Shown piece by piece: positions 34,251-44,043 of a DNA stretch of 64,000 nt. Position 1 is the first letter of the stretch; every line of letters starts with the position of its first letter. This DNA comes from Dolomedes plantarius. Lineage: Eukaryota > Arthropoda > Arachnida > Araneae > Dolomedidae. Location of the stretch: positions 41,338,893 through 41,402,892 of the forward strand of contig OU015492.1 of the NCBI GenBank assembly GCA_907164885.2, written 5' to 3'. The notes under the pieces are model-generated. The model had not been told where the DNA came from and did not search any database. It saw nothing but the letters and a program-made list of their open reading frames with translations. The position numbers and the translations under genes were made by a program.

Positions 34251-34841
34251 ACCGTGAATTACCGATAACAAACCAGAGCATGTTGGCGATTTCAAGAAAA
34301 TCTTCGTGCATGTTCGCTAGGGTGAAACGAAAAAACTTTTTTTTAAATTTAAATATGCTATAGTTTTCAAAAGTTGCCTCTTGGGATTAGAATAAAGAAT
34401 ATAAAATAAAATTTTATTGTTCTACTAAAATCTTTTCAAGTACCGCAAAGTGCTTCAAAATGGATATTTTTATGAAAAAGTGATAAAATTTGTATTTTTT
34501 TATTTCTTTTATAGTATATTAAAATAATATATATATATATACATATTGATGAATATTGATGAATTGATGAATATTGTAAATAAAATATTCAAAATACGAT
34601 ATTTTTACAGGAAACTTACAATTCTAAGTATTTCTAACTGTTAAATGCCATTACAGAACAACTGATTTTGTAGAATTTCGCGATTTTCATCATATTAATT
34701 TTACAGTAGCATATCTTAATAATACACAATTGAATGAAAGAAAAACAATTTTTAATTAACGGGCATTAGTTAAAATAAACAAATCACACTTATTTAGAAA
34801 AATATTAATAGTGATTAATGTCTTTAAAAGCAAAACGTTAT

Positions 34842-36010
34842 TTTGAAAAAAAACATTTATGTTTTTCAAAAGTCCATAGTAATCACACATGGTTTCCATT
34901 GCTTATTTCACTGACACATTGAATTGTTTTTTTTGTTTGAAATTTTGGCATTTTCTTTTGAGATTGTATTTTTGTTTTTATCAATGCATCTCTTGCAGAA
35001 GTGTCACGAACGGACAACTCGGTATAGAATTTAACAATTCTTTCTTTCTGTTTGTGTGTGACATGGAAAATTATTGAAGTCAATACGTTGACTCTCGTGA
35101 TCAGATTCTTTTGCTTCCTTTATAAACGGCTTTAGTTTGTCATCAGAAATAGGGCTCTTCATAGGAAGTCCTGTTACTTTAACATCATTCCATTCAATCA
35201 TGTCAATATAATACTTGGTATCTAAATGTATACGTTGGTTTAAAAACTTTCTGATGTCCCCTTCATTTTTAGCCTTTGCGTTTAGAATCATACTTAATCC
35301 AAGCTCTCTTGTGTGACTGCGATCATCTGATATCATACAACGGAGGAGATTTTCAGAAGCAGCAAAGTATGCATTTCTTTGAATAACTGGGTGAATTAAA
35401 TTTTTAAGAGTCTGATGGAGGTAACGTGAATAGCTTACAAGTTTCCACAGGTGCTTTGATCCATGGATACAAGATGCTTTCAGCTTTAGGTTAAACCAAA
35501 CAGCTGCATAAACTTTCAAAATGTACTCAGTCAGTATTCGGAGATTTTTTGCAGGATATTCTGTTCCCGCATACAAGGGAAGTATTCTGTTTGCTAATCT
35601 AATCCATCTTGAATGACAAAGTTTTCCTGGTTTTCTCATGGACAAATCAGAAGAACACCTCCCAACAGAGATTGCATTACTCATTTCTAACAAATATTTT
35701 AGGTCCACACGTAAATCTTCCTTAATTTCTAGTAACGGAATGTCATTTTCAATAGGTGCAAATTCGATGACTGGTAGTTCATAGCAGTTTTCTAGTAGTT
35801 TACCTATTTCTCCTCCAAATTCATTTGGACCTTTAATTAGGATGTAGGGGCAGTTCATTTACTTGAAATAGACAAATCAACCACTGCAGAGGCCTTCTTA
35901 ATTCCTTTTCCAATAAAGGAATCGCACCATTATTCAATCCAGTGTTCAAGCCAGTTCCATCACATCCAATTACAGTAATGTTTAAGTGTTGGTTGTTGCC
36001 GTTGAAAGTG
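34842..36010 (-). pseudogene. Transposase-like ORF, fold-back element 2 main copy
   Basis: Upstream of the 275-codon open piece (35031-35858), the minus strand reads ITVIGCDGTGLNTGLNNGAI and RRPLQWLICLFQVNELPL (35860-36010). After a frame change come KGPNEFGGEIGKLLENCYEL, then LCHSRWIRLANRILPLYAG, VIQRNAYFAASENLLRCMIS, DDRSHTRELGLS and RIDFNNFPCHTQ. This is the most complete copy in the window. It covers the second putative catalytic Asp through the conserved C-terminal CHTQ motif. The N-terminal part is absent and the end (34842-35030) is out of frame. Superfamily not assigned. Confidence 0.65.
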
Positions 36011-36049
36011 CTATTATGCCATCTTTTATACCTTATCCAGTGACAAAAA

Positions 36050-36560
36050 TCTGCTTCAGAAAATTCCTCCTTTGTATGATATCAGATGATCGCAGTTATG
36101 TAAGAGAGCTTGGATTACGTAGGATTCTAAAAGCAAGGACTGCAAATGAAGGAAAGTTTTTAATTCAACGTATAAACTTTGATGCCAAGGATTATATTGA
36201 TATGATTGAATGGAATGATGTTAAAGTAACAGGATCTCCTATGAAGAGGCATTTCTGATGAAAAACTAAAGCAGTTTATAAAGGAACCTATCACGAGAGT
36301 CAACGTATTGACTTCAATAATTTTCCATGTCACACTGAAGCAGTAGAAGGGATTGTTAAATTAGTTAGCGAGTCATCGTTGTCCGTTCGGGGCACTTCTG
36401 CGAGACATGCATTGATAAAAACAAAATTACATTAATACCAAAATTTGAAACAAAAAGAAAAAAAAATCAATGTGTCAGTGAAACAAGTGATGGAAACCAT
36501 GTGTGATTACTATGGACTTTTGAAAAACATGAATGTTTTTGTGTACTACAAAGGATAAGG
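36050..36560 (+). pseudogene. Transposase-like ORF, inverted partial copy
   Basis: The plus-strand frame, open to 36258, gives CMISDDRSYVRELGLRRIL, INFDAKDYIDMIEWNDVKVT, then after a frameshift RIDFNNFPCHTEAVE, then SSLSVRGTSARHALIKT. It repeats the last third of the minus-strand gene. Differences between the arms, such as TEAVE here versus TQTERK there, show that the two arms have diverged independently. Confidence 0.65.
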
Positions 36561-36561
36561 A

Positions 36562-36588
36562 ACCAAAACAAAACAAAACAAAACAACA
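36562..36588. repeat. (CAAAA)n short repeat
   Basis: Four to five AAAAC units. Confidence 0.8.
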
Positions 36589-36899
36589 ATATAAACTTGA
36601 AAACGACAATATAAACTAGCAACAGAATAAACTTGAAAAATATACAAGAACTAAATAGGTGTGATTTGTTTGTTTTAACTATGGTCCGTTAATTAAAAAT
36701 TGTTTTTGTTTCATTCCAATGTGTATAAGAATATGCTACTGTAAAATTAATATGATGTAAATGAGATGTATTTCATTATGATTTGAATTCTTTAAACTGT
36801 AAATACTGTTCATATGACTAAGATTTCTTATAATGACAAACTAACAAAAATTTTGTCATTGTAAGAGTAGCTCAGTGGTTTGATATAAAAAAAGGGGGG

Positions 36900-37168
36900 T
36901 CGTCGTCTGTGTTTTTAGCTTCCCAGAAGCTTATGAAAACAGAAAAAAATGCTTCAGCTATCGAATTTGATATTTGGTTTAAATTCGCCGCCATTTTTGA
37001 AAGATCGGGGAAGAAAGGAAGGACTTCGGATGAATGGCAGCTACGTGGACCAATGAACGACGTAGAGAACAACGCTTTTGCACGGGTTGCCACTTTAAAG
37101 CGTGACGTAGTTAGGGTAGCTTCACTCATAGTGGGTGCCTCTTAAAAGAAGTTACCTCCAGCTTAAGA
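36900..37168 (+). other. Putative first exon of a host transcription unit
   Basis: A less AT-rich, CpG-containing block ends at a perfect GTAAGT donor (37169-37174). It contains a 78-codon open frame (36909-37145) and a nested ATG (MNDVENNAFARVATLKRD) that both stop before the donor, and another short frame from MAATWTNERRREQRF. None reads through into the next exon with an ATG start, so the exon may be 5' UTR or part of a non-coding RNA. I infer the exon from composition and splice context. The start is approximate. Confidence 0.5.
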
Positions 37169-37510
37169 GTAAGTAACATTGTTTATTGTTTAGAGATTTG
37201 TGATTAAACTAATTGCAGTTATTTAAAATAAATTATTGTTTTTAATTTTCAACGTTTCAAATTTAATGCATATATTGATGTAAAAGAATGGGTAGGATTA
37301 ACTGAGTTGATCTTAATTGTCTTGCCTACAGTTAGTAAAGGATATAAAAGTTAAATTAATGTAATTGAATGTTATACAAATTCCAGAAACTTCATTCTAA
37401 CACTGTTTAATTTAGATATACATTTATGCAAATTCTTTTGTATTTAAATGAAATATGTAATTTTTTTTGTAGTAAAGTAAATATCTTTTTGTTTGTATTT
37501 AACTTCGTAG

Positions 37511-37564
37511 ATAAGATCAACAAAACATCAGCCTGGCTTAAAGGATTGTGGAAAGCATCAAAAG
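37511..37564 (+). other. Putative internal exon (54 nt)
   Basis: Bounded by TTTGTATTTAACTTCGTAG as acceptor and AAAAG|GTAACG as donor. Two frames are open: KINKTSAWLKGLWKASK and IRSTKHQPGLKDCGKHQK. The length is a multiple of three. Confidence 0.5.
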
Positions 37565-38596
37565 GTAACGTGCTATTCTAAAACTTAATATTGTGGCATT
37601 TGTTAAGAATTGTAAGATTTCAAAATTTAATAATTATAAATTTCCTTGCAAAACAAATAAGATAAATAATATGTTAAGCATTTTAAAAGAATTTGGATTA
37701 AATGAAAACAGTAATGAGTGATGGTGAAAATGTATTAAATGTGGTAATTGAATTGCTTGATGTTCTACGACATAAAATTTCTGATCATCCAAATACAATA
37801 ATTGACTTCTTGACAGAACAACTGACTTTATTATTAACCAAAAAAAAAAGCCTTTCATTATAGTTCTGAATCGATGATATTTTGTAGTATATTATATAGT
37901 AAATATTTGAATGCTTAGAATAATTATGTCTATCAAAGTATTATCTTTAAACATACAGACTTTGTTCCATTCCCAACCTCCAGTCAACCAGAGCAGAAAA
38001 TTATAAAAAAAGAAAGTTACTATTTTTCTTCAAAATTTTATTGACTTCAGAAGTTTATTGATTTTATACTTATAGATCAGATATCAGATATGCATATTTT
38101 TAACACAACATACTATATAATTCTGATTTATGCTCAATCATGCAGTCTCTATGAGTGCATAAAAGAAGGGTTAACTGGAAAAAAAGTCATGCACTTATCA
38201 ACATACATCTGAATATTAATATTTATAGTTGTTTTTATTTTTTAGTATTGCATAATCATATGTATATAAATATATGCAGAAAGTTATTCTATTTTTCATT
38301 CCTAAGTTATTAAATTGCTGGTCATCATGCATTTATATAATTTAATTTGTCAGTTTCAACTTTAAAATCTTGTTTAACCTGACAAGGATGAGAACCTTTA
38401 TTTAGATAACATCATGTGTGCTAGATTTTTATTAAAACTTTAGGTAAACTTTTGCATTCTGTGTGTGTCATTAAAAATTAGAGAATGTCCTCAATAACTG
38501 ATTTATAAGCTATTTGTTTTCAAGACTTTTAGAGAGTATTTATTTGTCATGTTGTGCAAAATAAATAAGAATTTACTGGTCCAAAGCATAGAAGTG

Positions 38597-38611
38597 CCCC
38601 CCCCCCCCCCC
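38597..38611. repeat. Poly-C run (15 C)
   Basis: A rare uninterrupted cytosine run in AT-rich intronic sequence. Confidence 0.95.
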
Positions 38612-39747
38612 AACTTAACTTGAAATAAATTAAAACGTTAATAGAAGTTCGGTTAAATCAGAAAATTGTAGAAAACTTTTGTAGAAAAGTTGGTTTTTTT
38701 CCCGTTTTTTTCAAACTGTGAAACTGAAAATACCGATTATGTCTTTAGCCCTAACATAGTTTTTAACAATATGATCCATAACAAAAATTCGATGCTACAT
38801 TTTTTTTCTTCATTTATTTATATTACATTTATTTTTCTCATTGTATAACTTTTTGAATACTACTCAAACATCAATTCTATTGTTACTCAATTTCAAAAAA
38901 TCATAATATTTCAAATTTTAAGGATCGACCTTTTTTATTTCACTGATAAGCAAATTTATAATGAACTCTGCTTTTCAATGCTTCTTGGTATCACAAATCA
39001 CTCTAATATTTATTATGGCATTATAAGAAAATATTGGTTTCTTTACAGAATTCTGAAACTGCAATCCATCTTCACCTCATTGCGATTTGCTTAGATAGAT
39101 TCAATTTCTCACTTGGCAGTGTGTTCGATTCATAATCTGTGTAAGTTGATTTGAACCTCACTGAACCCATTTTTTTTTATTATTCTCTAGATATCCTTTT
39201 TTTTAGCAGTGAACTTGTGGGCAAAATCACAAAGTTGTGAATATATTTTTTTAAAATTTATTTTTTGTACTTAAATTTGAATTTTTCTATGAAAAACCAT
39301 AAAAGATATTTTTATTACATAATTCTTAATTAATAAACAACTCAAATTTTCAAATTTCTCTTTGTATATTTTATATGCTAATCCGAACATTCTCATAAAC
39401 TTTGGTTGCAGTAATTTGTGGATTGATATTGATTTCCTTTATTCATTATATTTTTAACTGGCAAGCCTGTTATTAAAGTATTAGGTATGTCCAAAAGTGT
39501 AGTTCAGGGACTTCAGTTAACCATGACTCTTGTGAAAGTCTTTTATCATAAATATTTTTATATTATAAAGATATAAAATGCCAAGGGTTATTTTACTCTT
39601 GATAGTTAATGTTAAAAAATTTTTTAATTTAATTATCAGAATTTCATGAGAAGTAGTTAGAGGTTCATTCATAATTCCTTACAGAAGTAATAATAATAAT
39701 AATATTGCTTATAGATGTATTAGATCATTCGTTGATGAGCTAATAGG

Positions 39748-40770
39748 TAGTTTAATGTCATTTGGAATACCAACTTCTGCCTAGTATTTAATTTTTTTAT
39801 TATTTTGGTGGAGATCTGTCACATAAAATATATTTTTGTGAGCAGCTGTTATTATAAAGTGTAAGGATAAGGGCAGTAAAAAAATATTCCAAAATATATT
39901 ATTTAGGTTCAGTTAATTATTAAACAATTGTTGACTATAATAAGGTTATGTTTGCAAGTGTGTATGTTTTTTTATGGTCTATTATTTGGTTTATCTAAGT
40001 TAAGTTGAAAAAGGATGCAAGCATACAAAGATTGACTGGCTGTCAATGTTGAGTGCCGTGGCATAGATTATTTTACAAAGTGCAATAAAATACTTTTAAC
40101 TTTTCAAACCGAACTTCTAACCAGAATTTTAAAAACAATTTAATAAAACTTTTAAAATTGAAAATATTTTTATGGATCTAAAGAATTTAACAGAACACCT
40201 GTATGGTCAACTAATTCATGGATAAAAGATGCAGCCCTAAAAGCAAAAGGCCTGGTTTCTGTATACTTTTATAATAATCATGTTACAACAGTATACAGAA
40301 ACCAGGCTTTTTTGCTTTATGAACTGAATCGTTTATCCATGAATTTGTTGACTATACGGGTTTTCTATTCCATTGTTAAGATCTGTGAAAATACTCTCAT
40401 TAGCAAAATATTTTTAAAAAAATTTAAATTTGGGTTAGAAGCTTGGTTCAAAAAGTCTAAGTGTTTCTTCACGCTTTATAATATAATCTATGTCATTTCA
40501 CTCAACATTGACAGCTAGTCAATATTACCCACCTCATTTTTCAAATTAACCTAGACTAATCAAACAATATATCATAACAATTGTTCAGTAATTACTGAAT
40601 CTAAATAGTATATTTTGAATAATTTCTTACTGTGGTTATCCCTAATAACAGCTGCTCGCAAATAAAAAATATTTTATACACAGATCTCCACCATAATTTG
40701 ACAATTAAGTAACAAAAGATATGGTCTATTAAAATACTATGCAGAAGTTGTATCCCAAAGTACTTTCTAC
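39748..40770. repeat. Long palindrome P1 in the putative intron
   Basis: The arms are about 39748-40266 and 40291-40770. The core is a perfect 17-bp inverted repeat GCCTGGTTTCTGTATAC around a 24-nt loop. Farther out, paired landmarks include TTCATGGATAAA/TTTATCCATGAA, TGTCAATGTTGAGTG/ACTCAACATTGACAG, GAGCAGCTGTTATTA/TAATAACAGCTGCTC and GGTGGAGATCTGT/ACAGATCTCCACC. The arms have diverged by substitutions and indels. Confidence 0.88.
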
Positions 40771-41622
40771 CACATTTTTTGTAAAACCAATTACTGTGAA
40801 AGCTACATCATATAATAAATGTTTACTTTATTCATTATTATAGTAATAGATTAGTTGTTCAAGAGTATTCACCCTTTTCACTAAATTTCTGAGTACAGTA
40901 AGACATTCAATCCTGTCAATTAAATGATTAGTTATTACAGATATAAATAAAATAGATTAGAATGCCTTTATAAAGTACAATAATTGAAAGCTGACTGAGA
41001 GACTTGTTTAGAATGACAACAAAATTTTCTCTTCACTATCGAGAATCACTCTCACATTGAAAGTAAAGAAACACAAGAATGAAGATTGAATACTAAATAA
41101 TATGTTAGCATATAAAATCTTAAATTTCTAAATCTGACCCAGCATCTGTATTAATGCTCTCTATGGCATGTTGTAATTAAATTTAGAAATTTAAGATTTT
41201 GTATGCAAATGTTTTACTTAGCATTCAATCTTTATTCTTGTGTTTCTCTACTTTCAACAGCATTATTGTCAATAGTGAAGAGGAAATTTTGGTGTCATTC
41301 TAGACAAGTCTCTGATTCAGCTTTCAATGTTGAGCTGAAATTATGCTCAATATTAAAAACTTATTATTGTACTCTTATCAAGGCAATCTACCCTATTTTA
41401 TTTATATCTATAATAACAAATTAATCGACATGGTTGGATTTTCTACTGTACAGAGAGAAATTTAGTGAAAAGGGGAATACTCTTTAACAAATATTTTATA
41501 ACTATTTTCTATTAGTATATTTATTTAATCAAGTAATTATTTATTACATGATGTAGTTTTCACATTATGTAATTGGTTTTACAAAAAAATGTGGTAGGAA
41601 TTTACTTTTTGGAAGTAGTTAT
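40756..41622. repeat. Long palindrome P2 abutting P1
   Basis: The arms are about 40756-41134 and 41181-41622. The core is a perfect 20-bp inverted repeat (AAAATCTTAAATTTCTAAAT at 41115-41134 and its complement at 41181-41200). Outer pairs include TTGAAAGCTGA/TCAGCTTTCAA, AGACTTGT..AGAATGACA and its inverse, CCCTTTTCACTAAATTTCT/AGAAATTTAGTGAAAAGGG, and TACCACATTTTTTGTAAAACC and its inverse at the far ends. Its left arm begins where the right arm of P1 ends. Confidence 0.88.
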
Positions 41623-41798
41623 CAATAAAATGGCAACAGATTTAAAACTGCACTCATGTGTTGGGTGCTGTTTTATATCAAGTTTTTTTAAACCCCTGTC
41701 TCAGAATTTATATTTCCTAATTGGATTTATTTAATTCTACTTTATCAACAATGAATTTTTTCAACTACTTTCAACAATCAACTATTTTTACAATAATA

Positions 41799-42393
41799 AA
41801 TTACCCTTTAATGTACAAAACTATGCAAAAAATAATTTTCTTATCTGCAGAGCATTTACTAACTCTACATCAAAAAATAATTTAAATAAATTCTTTTGAT
41901 TCATAAATTATATCAGGGGATGGGAGTCATTTTCCTTTCACATAAATTTATGAACTGATTTTCTTTCTTTTTTTTCCCCTAGATGCTGTACAGATGGAAC
42001 AGAGCTACAGCGAAAGGATCCTGTTTTATAGAAATAAATTGTGTAAATGTGCTATGTACTTTCTAAATAAACTATTTTTACTTTAAACCAGCTCTTTTCT
42101 GTATTTAAAAACATGTGTGTCTATAATTATTTCTCAAAATTACAATAGAAGATATTACTATCATAGTACTATTTTTGAGAAATATTACTATCATAGTACT
42201 ATTTCTCAAAAATAGTACTATCAAGTGTTGGATATTGAATGTCCAATATAATATAAAAGAAAATATTTTTTAAAAATGACTTATAAGAATTTAATGAATT
42301 ACTCTTTAATTCACAAAACTATGCAAAAAATAATTTTCTTATCTGTAGAGCATTTATTAACTCTACACCCAAAAATAATTTAAATAAATTCTT
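41799..42393 (+). repeat. 97-bp direct repeat flanking the putative terminal exon
   Basis: Copies at 41799-41895 and 42297-42393, about 90% identical. Both contain ACTATGCAAAAAATAATTTT and AATTTAAATAAATTCTT. They lie about 500 bp apart in the same orientation, on either side of the exon at 41983-42090. Confidence 0.85.
41983..42090 (+). other. Putative terminal exon with poly(A) signal
   Basis: A strong acceptor (TTTTCTTTCTTTTTTTTCCCCTAG) precedes the exon and AATAAA is at 42066-42071. All three frames have short tails, for example DAVQMEQSYSERILFYRNKL or CCTDGTELQRKDPVL, so the coding phase is undetermined. The exon is flanked by a ~97-bp direct repeat (41799-41895 and 42297-42393). With the two upstream exons it would form a 5.2-kb transcription unit whose second intron is about 4.4 kb. 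Confidence 0.55.
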
Positions 42394-42944
42394 CTGAGCA
42401 AGTTTTCATAAGCTCACAATGATGGGTTTCATCATACACACTACACATTACTCAGGTTTGAAAAATTAATGTATCAAATTTATGTTTATAAATTTATCAA
42501 ATTATGCTACTAAATTTTATACTGGGGAAGTACACATTTTTTGGGTTAATTATTAAAGTAGTACTGTTTTACATACTATAATCTCATTCTAAATTTAAAA
42601 AAAAACAAACTGGAACCTTAGATCGAATGGAAAGATGATTTAGCTTTAATGGTTGGTATTAATGTTATCTTAACTTTCAAATTTGGGTAAATGTATCTTA
42701 ATACAAAATGAGGTTTTGTTCTAACAAGTAAACTTGTGATTCATATGCAAATTTTTAGGTAATAACAAAGATCAGTATTTGGTAATACCTAAAAATACAT
42801 AAGGCAAAACTGGAAAGAATAATAGAAATATGAAGGCAAAAAAATAATAATAAAAGTGAAACGGTTGATATCAGAGGTTATTCGTCAATGAAATAAATAA
42901 AAATAAGCATATAAACGAAAGGGTCCTACGCAAAACTTTGAAAA

Positions 42945-43315
42945 ACTGCCGGCGGTCCGATTCTGGTAGAATGCTGGCATGATGCCCGGACCTACGGCAC
43001 ATTGCTGTTTACGAGATGGGTAGATGACGGTATGTCGACACCAATTATTGCTCCCGTAACCGGCCCGTCAACCTCCGGTTACGCTCCGGCTATCTGTCCG
43101 CATCGATGGCTTAATCGCGGCTGCCTAACGGTTCGCAGTCGGACGAACGATGGCTCAATTCCTACCGGAAGTGGCCCAGCAGTCGACGGGGTAGTCGCGG
43201 GCGAGAGGACACAGCCGTGACGGAAACGATACTGACCTAATGCGCCGGCCCGGCAGTGGTGAAATCGGCTGGCCGGAACCTTCCGACCCCGGCCCGATGC
43301 CTCTGTGTTTGTTGG
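42945..43315 (-). repeat. GC-rich interspersed repeat block (SINE-like or captured)
   Basis: A sharply GC-rich island of about 370 bp in AT-rich DNA. Read on the minus strand it starts CCCAACAAACACAG and continues CATCGGGCCGG, which matches the plus-strand block at 32951-33000 (CCCAACAAACACAGGACTG ... ATCGGGCCAG). So at least two copies of one repeat family lie in the window in opposite orientations. No ORF of known function. Family unnamed. Confidence 0.55.
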
Positions 43316-43317
43316 GT

Positions 43318-43492
43318 TATTATTTTTTTAATTAATATTTTTATTTTATTTTATTATTTTTTAATTATTATTTTTATTTTATTTTATTATTTTTTTTATT
43401 ATTATTTTTATTTTATTTTAATTATTATTTTCATTTTATTTTATTATTTTTTTAAATTATTTTTATCTTATTTTATTTTATTTATTTATTTC
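43318..43492. repeat. (TTTTA)n/(TTATT)n low-complexity tract
   Basis: Imperfect TTTTATTTTATTATT units, about 175 bp. Confidence 0.9.
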
Positions 43493-43862
43493 AGCTTCTT
43501 TATGATGAAAGACCGAATATAGCTGAAATCTGAGGAGTTTATTATACATTTATATATTTTTAATTGGTTTTCATATTATTAACGTGTATAACATTTCGTA
43601 TGGTTTATCTTTTCTATGTTATTTATACTGTGTTTAATTTTTTTAATGGATTTTGGTAGGTTCATTATAAATTTATATATTTTATGTTTTACTTTTCAGG
43701 ATTTTTGCTTCAATGATAAAGTCTAAATCTTTTCTATGTTATTTATACTGTGTTTAGTTTTAAGATTGATTTTGGTTAACAAACATTCATCAATAATTTA
43801 TTTCTGGGCATTGTATTGCTAACAATTAGGATAACCAACAATTTTTAAAGGATGCGACTCTC
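43488..43862 (+). repeat. H2-family Helitron-related fragment
   Basis: Shares with 49440-49780 the phrases TTTCAGCTTCTTTATG, GAGGAGTTTATTATA, TTTCTATGTTATTTATACTG and GGTTAACAAACATT in the same order and orientation. It lies just outside the 3' end of the minus-strand H1 Helitron. Confidence 0.6.
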
Positions 43863-43980
43863 GATTCACAGACGTGTAGTAGATGGCGCCACTATTTTAA
43901 ACTTTTAGTATTCCAGAAACCCGCAGTTCGCTACGGAGTACATTCAAATTAAATACAATGTCAGTGTATGCAATTAATGG

Positions 43981-43983
<3 letters not shown>

Positions 43984-44036
<53 letters not shown>
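43984..44036. repeat. (TA)n within Helitron H1 copy c
   Basis: Uninterrupted TA run, equivalent to the (TA)n at 13999-14024 and 14728-14783. Confidence 0.95.

Positions 44037-44043
<7 letters not shown>

Larger units (their letters stand above)
34690..36765. mobile_element. Fold-back element 2, same transposase-like family
   Basis: Two inverted arms, about 34690-35365 and 36050-36765, carry the C-terminal part of the same ORF family found at 27.3-29.6 kb. Outside the coding part the arms still match: GTGTGATTTGTTTGTTTTAA at 36661 against its complement near 34773, and ATGCTACTGTAAAATTAATA at 36733 against its complement near 34706. The centre (35366-36049) is single-copy and holds the rest of the gene on the minus strand. 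No terminal TAGGGTGGGG motif or target duplication was identified. Confidence 0.75.

Noticed and set aside
36864..36885. tRNA-like box A (GTAGCTCAGTGGTTTG)
   Set aside because: No box B or tRNA fold follows within the expected distance.
41983..42061. NDUFB1-like C-terminus in the putative terminal exon (SERILFYRNKL)
   Set aside because: The resemblance is limited to about ten residues, lacks the membrane segment, and no ATG-started frame supports it.
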